Below, one piece after another: positions 1 through 11,261 of a DNA stretch of 60,000 bases. Within the stretch, counting starts at the first letter, position 1. Each line of letters begins with the position of its first letter. Source of the DNA: Cryptomeria japonica. Lineage: Eukaryota > Streptophyta > Pinopsida > Cupressales > Cupressaceae. The position numbers and the translations under genes are program-made. The notes below the pieces were generated by a model. The model made no database searches. It worked only from the letters and a program-made list of their open reading frames with translations, and had not been told where the DNA came from. The stretch spans positions 619,378,476 through 619,438,475 of the forward strand of contig NC_081408.1 in the NCBI RefSeq assembly GCF_030272615.1, read 5' to 3'.

Positions 1-499
1 TTTCATGATTTTTAGTTTTTTCAGAATTTTGAGGAATCTTTTTGACAATTGACAAACTTTTTCATATAAAGAAATGTTTTACATGAAATTTTGATTCCAT
101 TTCTTTCATTTGTATTCCTTATGGATAGAATGTTGTTGCAGTTTGCATTGTCAAATCAATTTTTAAGGCTAATCATAGATGGAATGTTTCAAATTTGGAG
201 TGCGTATCCACTGAGCATTATGATGGAACTATTCACTGGGCAACTACATGTTACTGCTTGAAAATAAAATAACAATAAAACATTTTTAAAAACATTAATC
301 TACCCATAAAGATACAAAGAAAAAAATACATACCAAACATATAAAAGTAAACTCACAGACAAAATAAAATCAGAGGCATTCTTCACTAGAATGGTCTCTC
401 CACACTTTTCAGTAACAAAGTTTGAGGTTCAAAACACTTCAAAGCCAATATTTTTCCTGTAATTTAGTGCGTGAAATAAACATAAACAATTAAAATATA
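1..499. other. AT-rich flank without a recognised gene
   Basis: No convincing gene is visible. A short open stretch at 144-272 on the plus strand follows an acceptor-like TTGTTGCAG and ends in TAA; it is treated under findings because 42 codons are too few to identify. Confidence 0.5.
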
Positions 500-960
500 G
501 GGGAAAGGATCCAGTAGTCGTGCACCCTAACTTCAGGCTTCTCAAAATCCTACTTGGAAATTTCGAATCACTCCGATTTTTTTACAGCAGCTTACTTGGC
601 AAGTCCCCTGCTTATAACTAAGGTTTCAGGGCCACATCATCAAATATGATGCCACATCAGCATGCTTTTTGTCAAGGTGTCCAAAACAGCCCCAAAAAAA
701 AGTGAGACCAATAGGCGTGCAAAAGAGACCCCAATAGTTGTGCAGCCGATGTGGCATCACCTGATTGATTACTTTTTACAATATTAGTACATTTCTTAAC
801 AACTATTGGTACATTTCCTAACAACTGTTGGTACATTTCCTAACAAAAATTAATATTTTTTGTTTCAAACAATAGGTTTTATTTGTTCAATTTTTGGAAC
901 AAAAGGTATCAACAACCCTCACAACAATTGGAACATGCTCAACTACTGGGTCCTTTCCCC
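500..960. mobile_element. MITE-like element with terminal inverted repeats, 461 bp
   Basis: The left end (500-518) reads GGGGAAAGGATCCAGTAGT. The right end (942-960) is its reverse complement with one mismatch (GGACCC for GGATCC). Both ends are bordered by TA (498-499 and 961-962), which fits a TA target-site duplication. There is no coding capacity. Short length, inverted ends and a TA target are typical of MITEs mobilised by Tc1/mariner-type transposases, but the ends are not the usual Stowaway CTCCCTCC, so the superfamily is inferred only from the TA. Confidence 0.7.
783..846. repeat. Three tandem 22-bp units inside the MITE
   Basis: About three copies of a 22-bp unit built on TTGGTACATTTCCTAACAAC, with the third slightly short. 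This is a small minisatellite internal to the MITE. Confidence 0.75.
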
Positions 961-1099
961 TATGTGATGGGAAAGAGAAATGCACTGAACTGATCATTTT
1001 GTGGCCGTAGAATAGAAATGAATGGTGCCTGTTCTTTTCAGGCTGTCTTTGTGTAATGATCTGTAGCACTGGCCCCCCACCATCCCGAGGTTCGTACAC

Positions 1100-1405
1100 A
1101 TGATGGCAAGCTGAGAGAGTCGGTGGAATGGTTCCTTGTAATTTTTTGTCGTTCAGCCACAGTATACGCAGATTTGGGTGTTGACCGAGTGAGAATTGAT
1201 GGCACGGACAGAGTGAGAATTGGAATGACAGGTGATGGCGATGTAAGCAAGAAAAAGACACAAGATTAACACTTATAGAGATGGCACGGATAGAGTGAGA
1301 ATTGGAATGACAGGTGATGGCAGACCAGTTGCACAAGGGGTGAAGGCTAGTCCAGTCGGGCAAAGCAGTGCCGTTCTTTGAAGCGGGAGCTTTGAATAGC
1401 AACAG
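1100..1405 (-). pseudogene. Fragment of an LRR receptor-like kinase N-terminus
   Basis: The minus-strand translation gives the LRR N-terminal cap pattern: LLLFKAP, then a W, then CNWSAITC. It continues into a leucine-rich repeat with NLRILWLNDKKLQGTIPPTL. This matches the start of the extracellular domain of plant LRR receptor-like kinases, in which LLxFK...W...CxWxGVxC precedes repeats ending LxGxIP. No signal peptide precedes the cap, only about one repeat remains, and no membrane segment or kinase follows. A 42-bp direct repeat (period 82 bp, not a multiple of three) lies between cap and repeat and pads the protein with non-LRR residues. The open frame runs on to 887 through MITE sequence, so that C-terminal part is not LRR-derived. 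It is a relic, not a working gene. Confidence 0.7.
1198..1321. repeat. Direct repeat 1198-1239 / 1280-1321
   Basis: Two 42-bp copies starting GATGGCACGG, 82 bp apart, with one mismatch. They duplicate part of the LRR cap coding region. Confidence 0.85.
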
Positions 1406-1559
1406 AATTTTTTTTTGTTGTTGATTACCAGAGATTATTATTAATATATTTATATTCTTAAAAAATATATGTCTAGAGATATCACATAATTGTTTTGCAT
1501 GTTTATTAATTGTCAAGAAAGACATGAAACTGAATAACGCTGCATTCTTTATATCATTA

Positions 1560-3260
1560 AAGATGTAGCTGTTTCATATATTTAAAGACAAGTGATAATG
1601 ATTCGATTTTATTTAAAGTAATCAAAATATCTGTAAGCAAAAATTCAATTTTGAAACAATTTGACATACAAATGATGGGTAAATGCATGAAATATGTCAT
1701 ATTTTAGTTTTTGTGGAGGTGTTATTTTATTACTCCAAATAAAATAGAACCCTTGCCACTTGTCTCCAACAATATGAAATCATTACATTCAAATGATAGT
1801 TAATAAATTATAATACACAATAAAAATGATCTTTTAATTAATAAATTATTATTTTTAATTTGTTTTTATTTTTGAAAAGATCAATATTGTATAAATTATT
1901 TTAAAATATTTATTAAGATTTTTAATGTGTTTAATAATTAAAAAAATCTGTAAAAAAAAAATGTTTACTTGTGTATTATGATAGCATTAATTATGAAAAA
2001 AAATATTTATCATATTTAATAAGTTTTTTTTCTTATTTTTGTTATTGTTTGTTTGTTTTTCTTTTTATTTTAGAAGTGTAATGATAGATTGAGTGAATAA
2101 ATCAATAAATAAAAGTGTTGGATTTAAATTTAACTAGTTTTCTAAATAAATAATAAATTAAAATTATTTGTTATATTAAAAAAAATTACTCTTTAAAATT
2201 AACAATTATTATTTTATATTGTGATCAATTTTAAATGTACTTAAATTAACTAAGTTTTTATCATGGATAAATTGAAATGAATGAGCTCCTAATAAAAATT
2301 ATTATCTAGACATATTGAAAGATTAAAGGGTGGTTCTTACATACATAGTATTTTGCAATTTCATACAAATTTTACTTTATCCATGCTTTAATTTTATCAT
2401 TTAAGTTTCAATTGACTAAAAGAATATATAACTAACTTTGTGAGTGGAAAGAGAATGCTTTTTTCGCAGTCCACGACCACCATTAAAACACTTTACGTAC
2501 TCGCACGTGCACTCCCGATTTCTGCGCTGCATATGTTGCCCTATTAAATATGCCACCTAACAAGTAAATTAATCACTAAACAAGTTTAGGATATGTTGGT
2601 AATTAAGATTAACTAACGCTTAAATGAAATTAAAAACCTCCATGACAGAATTTCCAAATCAAGAAGAAATGATGTTTTATTCATAACATTATAAATTTCT
2701 TAAAGACGATAAATCCATTCTTAAATAACGTCATGACAACTTCTCTAATATTAATTATTTCAATTCACACCTGAAATCAATACTAATACGACTCGTACAA
2801 TGTTTGCGCTACAGTTCTATACCCATCGAAATGTAAACTAGAACTTAAAACAAATACCATTGACAACCCTCAATTTGTCATAACTTCTTTCTTTATATTT
2901 AAGTTTAAGTAAATAAAATAACTTATATTTAACATATTTAAATAAATAATGTAACTTAAAAAAAAGAAGAAGTAAATAATGTATTTAACATATTAATTTT
3001 TTTTGGTAGTGTGTGTGGTAGTGCCTTTTTCTGTTTCCTTTGGGTCAGCGCCTGGTTTGGCTGCTTTATAATAAAAAAACATATTAAATTTTAATGGAAC
3101 CACAACATTATATGTTAAGGGTTAGTGCCCTCGTTCTCACTACTTTTGAAATAAAAAACATATTATATTTAACATATAATAACTCATTATAACATATTTA
3201 AGGTGATTTTAAGTAAGTAATGTAACTTAAAAAAACAGTAAGTAACTTAACATATTATAA
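1560..3260. other. Very AT-rich intergenic DNA
   Basis: Long A/T runs and repeated TTAACATATTA-like words; no open frame with family features. Two short G/C-richer pieces ending in A-runs (about 2998-3077 and 3120-3166) may be remnants of LINE 3' tails. Confidence 0.6.
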
Positions 3261-3276
3261 AACTTAACAAAACTTA
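3261..3276. repeat. Left target-site duplication of the LINE
   Basis: AACTTAACAAAACTTA occurs here and again at 36115-36130, on the two sides of the LINE. The 10 bases before each copy also resemble each other. The surrounding DNA is rich in similar AACTTAAC words, so chance is not excluded. Confidence 0.6.
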
Positions 3277-3428
3277 CAAAAAAAATAAAATGATCTTTTA
3301 TTTTTCTGATCGAAAGAGAACGCTTTGCAACTTGTGGTCATCTGGAGGTACGAATAGGTCGTTTGCTCGTGGGAGCTTGCCTTGCGCAGGCCCGAGGTCG
3401 ACCGATCGCGTGAATTGAATGCTAGGTC

Positions 3429-4808
3429 GTGGGAGGGTTTATGGGCACATCGGTAAAAGAAAATGGCGTTGTTCTTGGTGGTGGCTCGAGCGAATCTGCT
3501 TCCAAAACCTTCAAACAGGCGGTGGAGGGGGCGACTTCTATTCCCAAAGGAGCAAAGTTTCTCAGTAGCGAAGGACAGAAGGATAACGACAATGATGACA
3601 GAGCAGGAAGAGGTAAGGGACTCTCTATCGACTCTATGATTGTCTTTCCTAATTCTCAAATGGCTAGTGTCATACTTCTGAAAAAGATACTTAGGAAATC
3701 TGCGGTTTTTTGGCAGCTATGGACATTACTAAGATTCCCTCTAGGAATTACCTAAATGCTTGGCTTCACAATGTTTGGGTGAATAAACTAGGTCTTTCTT
3801 TTTCCTTCTGTAGAATGATTCAAAGGGTCCTTTTTTCTATATTTTTTCAATAGCCCTAGTAGCCAGGTTGAAGTTATTAAAAGGCAATATTGGAACATCG
3901 GGGCTAGTTGTTTTAGAGCCCTATCTTGGGATCCCGATGCTAATTCCGACGAGATTTTGGCTCTGTCGAGCCCTAGATGGATTACAGTCAAAGATGTCCC
4001 CCTTTACTTATGGAATATTTTTCCTAAAGCTATGGAACCGCTTGGGATGGTTATTAGGGTTGATGAAACTTCTTCCTTGCTTTCACATATGAACGCTCAG
4101 ATGTTGGTGACCATGAAACCTGGGCTTAATCTCCCGAAAGACCTCAAGGTTGAATTAATTACTGAAACTATTTCTTGCGCTATTGAGTTTCTTGGAGGCA
4201 TTAATGTCTGTTTCCTTTGTAGGAGAGAAGATCACCTTAGGAGGAATTGTCCCCTTCTGAAGAAGAAAGCTAAAATTGATAGTCTTGCTAGTAATCCGCT
4301 AGACTCCAATCCCCCCCGACAAGTAACAAGAATGGTCCTTCCCTCCTATGAACCCTCCATCCCTCCCGATCGATTCCCACCCTGGACCTACATCCAAATC
4401 CTTGACAACTTCTGCTTCGGATGTGTGTATGCTATCCCCCGAGACCATTCCTGTTTCTGATAAAGGCCCCTCCTTGATGGATAATCTTGATGCCTGAAGT
4501 GATAAAATAAGAAGAGCTAATCGCTCCAAGAAAGACACTCTGTCTCCCCCCACTCCTCCTGTTGGTGACATGGGACCCTCCAAGAATGTGAAGCTTAATG
4601 ATCAACAAATCATCTTGGAAAAGTTCAAGAAATTCAATGAAACCTAGAATTGGGCTCAAAATATTGTGAAGTTAGGTGTGGCTTATTTAGTTGGTAGTGG
4701 TCCTGTGATTCAGAGCCCCCCCTTTATTGACAAGGTCAACCCCCTAGGAGGGACTCTCCCACACCCGGTGATTCCCTATCTACAGCTAAAAAGAAGGGGG
4801 ATACTCCA
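3429..4808 (+). pseudogene. LINE ORF1 (DUF4283-like, zinc knuckle), 5' part
   Basis: ORF1 proteins of plant LINEs bind the element RNA. Around 3957-4260 the translation shows WITVKDVPLYLWN, typical of the DUF4283 region of plant LINE and retroelement proteins. It is followed by CFLCRREDHLRRNC, a CX2CX4HX4C zinc knuckle (about 4206-4250), and a lysine-rich stretch. Upstream, 3429-3755 is an open frame of 108 codons in another frame, so at least one frameshift and several stops separate the parts. The coding region continues beyond element B at 31292. Confidence 0.75.
4804..4808. repeat. Target-site duplication CTCCA, left of element B
   Basis: CTCCA here and at 31287-31291 immediately flank the TG...CA ends of element B. 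Confidence 0.9.
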
Positions 4809-6198
4809 TGATGCTTTGCAAAATAGACAAGGTTAGATTAAAACCCGTGGTCGTATAACACACAAAAACACAAGAAACCATTAGTGTTAATCAACTAAAA
4901 ACTAATCTAAGCAAGCATATCAAAAGAGACACTAAAAACATGAAGAAATATTTAACTATGAAAGTAAATATAACAAGACATCTCCAAATGTTTTCTAACA
5001 TGCTCTTAGCTCCTTCTCCTTTGTTCCTCTCCTCTCCAAGTTCCAAATTAGTGTAGCTCTCAACAAGTTTTTGCACCATGGATGCTTATGGAGGTTCAGG
5101 ATTGAAATGTTTACTCTAAAATGCTATGCAAATGTCAATAAAAACTAATATTAGATGATATGATGCTAAAATGATTTATTTTAGGCTAAAATAATAATAT
5201 ATTAGTGATTTATGCTAAATGCTCTCTAAAATTCACTATAGATTAAATGCATACAAGTTTTCAGGATCTGGATTACGAGGAAATGGGCTCTATTTATAGA
5301 AAAAATGGAGCAATGGATGGTTGAGATTGAGTGATCTCAACAAGGGTCAAGATTGAATGATATTCAATCCATGTGAGGGCTTTCAACCCAATCTCAGGAT
5401 GACAAGTGTCAACATGTCAAGGGTTGAAAGGAGAGGGAATAAGCATTAAATGTTTGACATGACCTGAGGGTTAACTTGGGAGTTAAGGTCAAGGTTAGGT
5501 TGAATGAATAAATTATTTATTCAAAGAATAAAGCTTTTATCCAATGGATAAATTCTTGTGCACAAGTAAAAGGGATAACCATGGTCAAAGCAATAAATGC
5601 TTGAGGAGACACATGAGTGCAAGTTGAATTAACCATAAATGGTTATGTAAGAGTCATTAATGGTCATGTAAGAGCCATTAGTGGTTTGGAAGACTTTAGA
5701 GGTTAGATTGTTGAACACAAAGAATTAAATGATTTTCCTCCAAGTTGCTTAGGAATGTGACAATAATTAGGGGATGGATTAGGTTAATTAGGAAGGGTTT
5801 AGAAGAATTTAGAAGGGGTTTTAGGAGTGCAAGTGGATTTGGTGGGTGAGGGAAAATGGGATTTTAATTAAAATAAAATTCATTTATTTCAATAAATGGT
5901 CGCAATTTGCATTTGTACAAGAGGGGGGAATAATGATTTAAATAAATATTTTATTTAATTTATTTAAAAGAGGAAAAAGGATTGAATGAAATAAATATGA
6001 TTTATTCATTTAATTGATTTGTGAATTTGGTATAATGAATTAATTAAAATAAATTGAATAATTTATTTAATTAATAGGAGAATGTTTTGAAGATGAATTA
6101 ATTAAATTTTAATTTAATTAACTGTTGGCTAGTGAGTTTTTAATCAAATAAATAACAAATATTCATTTAATTAAACTGGACATATTTATGTGACTACA
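4809..6198 (-). repeat. LTR of element B (3' LTR in transcription sense)
   Basis: Length 1390 bp, TG...CA. On the minus strand it opens TGTAGTCACATAAATATGTC. It aligns along its length with 29890-31286, with scattered substitutions and a few indels; for example the other copy lacks about 30 bp corresponding to the region near 5030. Confidence 0.9.
5290..5298 (-). promoter_or_regulatory. TATA box in B LTR
   Basis: TATAAATAG on the minus strand, followed by AGCCCATTT. The same box occurs at the same place in the other B LTR and in the C and D LTRs. Confidence 0.6.
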
Positions 6199-6211
6199 TT
6201 TGCCTTTCTTT
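6199..6211 (-). promoter_or_regulatory. Polypurine tract of element B
   Basis: The minus strand reads AAAGAAAGGCAAA directly before the 3' LTR, the expected primer for plus-strand DNA synthesis. Confidence 0.7.
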
Positions 6212-6759
6212 GAGACAGTGTGGTTTATCGCATTGTTTCAAAGAAAGAAAAATAGGTGTGAAGAAATGCTCCATAAAATGTTGATTTGATGGGTGGTATG
6301 CTCCCTCAAGAGATGGGCCGAAATTTTTTGAAAAATCAAGCAATCTCTCGAAAAAGAATAAAAATTAGCAGGGTGATAGAAGAGAAGAAGTTAGCAATGC
6401 TAGTGAAAAATAGAAGAAATCAAAGATAAAATGGAGAAATGGGAGGCTTGGGAATTTCACGGGGACCATGACGATGAGCAGGGGAAAATTAGGGGTACGA
6501 TGAAGGGTTTATATGGGGAGAAAGAGGTGAAAACAGGGTCATTTCTATCCGCGACCATAGTGAAATTTTAGCTCTAATAGTGACTTTCTGGAAGAACAAG
6601 GAGCAGTCAGAATGCCGGTTTCTATAGCAGAGCACCGATTAGAGCGAGTCTGTCGATTCCAGCGGCCAGACGACTATGGACCAGCGGTATGTGAATTTGA
6701 AATTTTGAATTTTATGCATTTTGATGTGTTTTTTGCTGAATCTAAGTTGAGTCGACACA

Positions 6760-7040
6760 ATAGCGCTAAAACTGTGTTTTGGCGCTATTGTTAACTTAAT
6801 TAGCACTATGGTGCCACTATGGCACTATTGTGTAGTCGTTTTAGTGCTTCTGCAAAGGTTGGCGCTATTGCCTAGCCATTTGAGCGCTATTAGTAGTTTA
6901 GCGCTATTGAGCAGTTGATTGAACACTATTGTCGTTAAGTAGCACTATTGCATAGCTAATGTAACGCTTTTGTGGTTTGAGTGCTTTTGCATAGTTTATT
7001 GAGCGCTTTTGTTAGGGTATTAGCGCTTTTGTGTAGAAAA
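6760..7040 (+). repeat. AGCGCT array upstream of the antisense PMD gene
   Basis: A loose array of GCGCTATTG and GCGCTTTTGT units at irregular spacing, about eight with an intact GCGCT core. Several more read GCACT or GTGCT, as expected from deamination of the central CpG. Units read AGCGCT(A/T)TTG on the plus strand, toward the PMD gene. The matching array in the 5' leader of B reads the same way on the minus strand. Confidence 0.75.
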
Positions 7041-7309
7041 ATAGATGCCCCTATTTGCGTAAACAAAAATCTCCTGATGCCAATGATGTATGGATGGAGA
7101 GATGAGGTGAGAGTTATTTTGAGCCATAGCAGCCCTGATGAGACTTAGGTCATTTAAGATAAATGTCTGTTGAAGTCTAGGTGTGCCATGATTGCTTACC
7201 TGTTAAGACCCGAAGATACTTGATCAAAGTATTTGTTGATAGTCTAGGTTTACACTTAAGAAAGTTTGAAACAAAACAACTGATGATGATGGTTGATGCA
7301 CTTGTGTAG

Positions 7310-9280
7310 GAGGATCTTCGCATCTTACAATTGTGCGAGAGGCATCCCGCCACACAGGTGCTGCACGATCGGTTGACAGAGGCCGAGGTGGATTGCATTG
7401 TTGCGATAGGCCTGTACGATGTGATGTATATGCTCGTGATTCAGATGAATCATGGTTTGGTTACAGCATTGGCAGAATGGTGGCATAGTGAGACATGTAA
7501 GTTTCACTTAGCATAGGGAGAGATGACAGTTACACTGGAGGATGTATGGCGCATCCTGCACATTCCCATCCAAGGAGAGCTGGTGAACTATGATCGAGCA
7601 TGGGGGACCCTAGCAGTGCATAGATTTTTTGAGGAGGATGTCTATATTGATGATGGATCAATAGCCTGGGAGGACATAGTCGCGTTGTATGAGTTGTTAC
7701 CAGCAGTGCTATCAGGTATTGATGGGGGACTATTGCATCCGGATAGATGATCGCATGGACTGGCCATTGGGTGGGGGCAGGTGATCGAGCAGATGATTAC
7801 AGATGGGACCCAGTTTGGGTGGGGACCGTGCGTGCTATCGCACTTATATCGAGATCTTCATGAGGTTGCATACCAAGGGAGGGGCTCTTTTGGAGTGGGT
7901 ATCATGTTACTGCATATTTGGGTATGGGAGCATTTATCAGTTACCCGACCAGTCAGTTTGAGATTCCGAGCAGTGGATCGGCCCTATGTATACATGTATG
8001 GAGGGATGATGAGTCAGCCCCACCTAGGGAAGTTAAAGTGGTGGCGGCGGGCACTGGATGACTTGGATACAGTGATCTGGAGGCCGTACCTTGAGTGTGA
8101 GCAATGGGAGGATGATGCAAAAGCATTGCCATATGTTTTTATGACTCGATTCCTCATTGGTAGGACAACCTATAATGTGGAGAGATAACTTTCGGGCTGG
8201 GTATTGAGACAATTTGGGCGGAGGCAAGGATTGCCTAGTTGTTTAGGAGAGTATGCTAGGGTGGTCCAAAAGAGGTACTTATGGGGGCCAGTATTATCAT
8301 ATGATTAGGCATTAACAGAGTTTCGCACACTACAGGAGACCATGACATATGAGGCTGGGGATGGTGGATGCTGGGGTGTCAGAGGAGTATACGCAGTATA
8401 TTGCGACGCATCCGATTTCTCGGATATCAGATCTGACAGAGCCGATTCTAGATTTTGAGGAGGAGAGGGGACGGAGACGGAGGAGGAGAGGAGGTCACGG
8501 AGTAATAGGTGGATGAGGGAGAGGGGATGGTGGTGATGGAGATGGTGGTGGTGGGGATGGAGGAGGAGGAGGATGAGGAGTAGAGGCGGTTTGCCATTGC
8601 GAATATCACAGGGACCTTTGATGCAAGGAGTTAGATTAGGTGGCAGAGGTATGGGGGAGATGGAGGTACCGATGGATAGAGGGGAGGGAGCCACTGGAGA
8701 GGGAGCTACAAGCGAGGCACCTATGGATACAGGGGAGGGAGCCACTAGAGATCTTCGGGACCATATGATATTACATTTGCAGACTCGACTTATAGTAGCC
8801 GAGACACAGGGGGAGGATCTGGATGTGAAGGTTGTAGCTAGAGATGTGTAGTTGTTTGCACGAGAGTCAGAGATGACTATAGTGTTGCGGGAGAGGGATG
8901 ATGCAGTGGAGAGATTAGTAGAGTTGCAGGAGAGAGTTTGGGTTGGAGTAGGAGCACAGGGTCCTACTGGGGAGGTGATTAGGGAGATCCGATGAGCACA
9001 GGCTGAGATAGAGTATTGGTAAGGGTTATATGAGCAGGTGGTGCCAGCTAGTCAGTGAGCACTGAGTTATTCCCAGATGCGGCAGACGAGATCAGAGTGG
9101 TCTCAGAGGATGCAGAGAAGTGGTGGTGTGATGGGTCCTCCACGGAGAGATAGATCAGGTGATGCAGGGGCTATTGGGGGTGTGATGGGTCCTCCACGGA
9201 GAGATAGATTAGGTGATGCAGGGACTAGTGGGGGAGCAAGTGGAGAGGGTGGTGCAACATCTGGTCTGAGTGGTATCTAA
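7310..9280 (+). pseudogene. Antisense plant mobile domain (PMD/MAIN-like) gene carried by element B
   Basis: The plus-strand translation matches the plant mobile domain of MAIN, MAIL and PP7-long-form-like proteins. ALAEWWHSETCKFHLA is followed by GEMTVTLEDVWRILHIPI, then WGPCVLSHLYRDLHEVAY and LLHIWVWEHLSVTRP, in the family order. The PMD spans about 7310-8190. A coiled-coil-like segment follows (LRERDDAVERLVELQERV, about 8890-8940), and then a Gly/Arg-rich tail with two 18-residue repeats of GVMGPPRRDR (9128-9235). One frame stays open through the PMD and again from 8573 to 9280, broken only by stops at 7514, 7748, 8186, 8306, 8849 and several later. A pair of compensating shifts probably lies between 8350 and 8560, where another frame reads better. 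PMD proteins act in gene silencing and genome stability. PMD genes in antisense between pol and 3' LTR have been described for some Tat elements. Confidence 0.8.
9128..9235 (+). repeat. Two 54-bp tandem repeats in the PMD gene tail
   Basis: ATGGGTCCTCCACGGAGAGA begins at 9131 and again at 9185. The 54-bp period keeps the frame and encodes an 18-residue Gly/Pro/Arg repeat. Confidence 0.85.
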
Positions 9281-9283
9281 TAG

Positions 9284-11221
9284 AGCATTTTGTATGCATG
9301 TATTTTATCATTTGGACTGTACCTTGGATGGCTCTTGGTAGCCAATATTTTGGACTTCATTGTACTTTGATACATGTATATTTTTGGCAATATGATATGA
9401 TATATGAGGAGATCCCATATTTGTGTGCTGATGTGGATTTTGATGACATGTATGGATGCTTATGCAGGATGATGATTTTATGATTTATGCTTTAGATGGA
9501 TAGTTGTACTTGCTATATACATGTGTTGTTTATGAGATGATTTCTATATGTATGTCTCATGATGATGTATTCCTACATGATGTCTATATGCATTTTGTAT
9601 GACATGATGCTAACATGTATATGCAGGTTTATATATGTGTGCATGATGTGTTGGTGAGGTAATGCCTTATGTATGTAATGCCATGATGATTATGTATGCA
9701 TAATAAAATGATGATTATGTTGGTTGTTTGGATTTTGATGAGACAAATGAGATAATGATATTTATGATTTTAGGATTTTATGCGGTAAATGAATGATGTA
9801 TATATGTAAATGCATCTAGATGGTTTGTTAAATGAATGTAATATGGATAAACAAATGTAAAGTACAAATGTTTAAATGATGATTTCTAAATGAATGCATA
9901 TGGATAATGTATGAACCAATGTTAAGGCTAATGATTTTGTTGATGATTCTAACTGTCGGAAAATATGATGAAGTGAAATGATAATGCAACTTATGAATAA
10001 CTGCACCTTAATGCAATTTTAAAGAGTAAAATGAATGCATGTTTGTAATGAATCCTAAAATGAAATGCATTGAATGAGTATGAAAATATACTAAATGGAT
10101 AAATGAATTCACTTAACTAATGGATAGATAAAGAGATGTATGCAACGATAAATGATGATTAATGATGATGATTGGTAATTGACACTAAATGAATGCATAG
10201 AAATGGCTAACACAATCAAGGACAATTTATTATATGGATGAATCTAAATGTCATGATTTATGCAATGATGAAATGATATAATAAGACTAATGTCAATAAA
10301 TGATAATGAACTTATATGTATTTGTATGCAACTAAATGATATAAAATGCACTTGATGTAAATGCAACTAAATGTAATGATGACGATATGATCATGATAGA
10401 GGAATGCAAGGTTGTTTAGACTTTGCATGATGCACTTGATGATGTATCAGAGTACTCTGTCGTAATTGTATCCAAGACCAACTCAATTTTCACATAATTG
10501 TTTACAATAATTTTGTTCATACTTGCACACAAAACTATGTATGTGAATAATGAATGAGTAAATGGATGGGCGATATGCAACATAATGTCATATAAATAGA
10601 TGAGATGAAATGACGATCCATAGTGCTTGATTTTCATCATTGAGCTTTAAAATATTGTAAGAAAAATACAAGCAACTTGACATAATGATTCAAGATGACC
10701 TGAGTAGTTCTTACATGAATTTTGATATAGCAAGTTAATACAAGCAACTTGATATAATGGATCAAGTTGACCTGAGTATTGCTTGTGGGACAGACAAGGA
10801 TTATCTCCTTTCATGCAGGACTTGGAACGTCCTCCTTGATCTTTTGCCGATCATATCCTGAGACAAGTTCATACCGTAATCAGAGATAAACCATTATCGA
10901 GTTTGGAGGAGGCAGTAGGTACCAAGGATGGAGCATGGTACCTGTAGGCAAACAATATATATAAAGAATAAAAGTATGGATCCATCGATAATGGTTCATG
11001 CTCATATGGTCGTTGTATACGCTGTAGTCAGCAAGCCATAGTGATCTATGACTGTATTTCGCATAAGATCACGTCACTTAGTGAACTTCCCACGTAGACA
11101 CCATTAGTACATGCCCCAGAACTTCATCGGAATAATTCATAGAAAACATGCAAACAATGCCGTAGGAACCATCACAACCACTCTTATCACTTGTGGATAT
11201 CCCAGAGTAGTGTAGGAACCT

Positions 11222-11261
<40 letters not shown>

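Larger units (their letters stand above)
3277..4808 (+). mobile_element. L1-like LINE, 5' part (interrupted by element B)
   Basis: This is the 5' third of a non-LTR retrotransposon; it stops in mid-coding at 4808, where element B begins after CTCCA. The remainder resumes at 31287-31291 with the same CTCCA. With B removed the LINE is about 6.35 kb, a usual size for plant L1-type elements. Its first 150 bases hold no recognisable gene and would be its 5' untranslated region. Confidence 0.85.

Noticed and set aside
7177-7507. Minus-strand frames opposite the start of the PMD gene
   Set aside because: The plus-strand PMD match is clear and runs through the same bases.
8305-8745. 146-codon Pro/Ser/His-rich frame on the minus strand
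   Set aside because: It is antisense to the Gly/Arg-rich, G-rich part of the PMD gene; the composition explains the openness.
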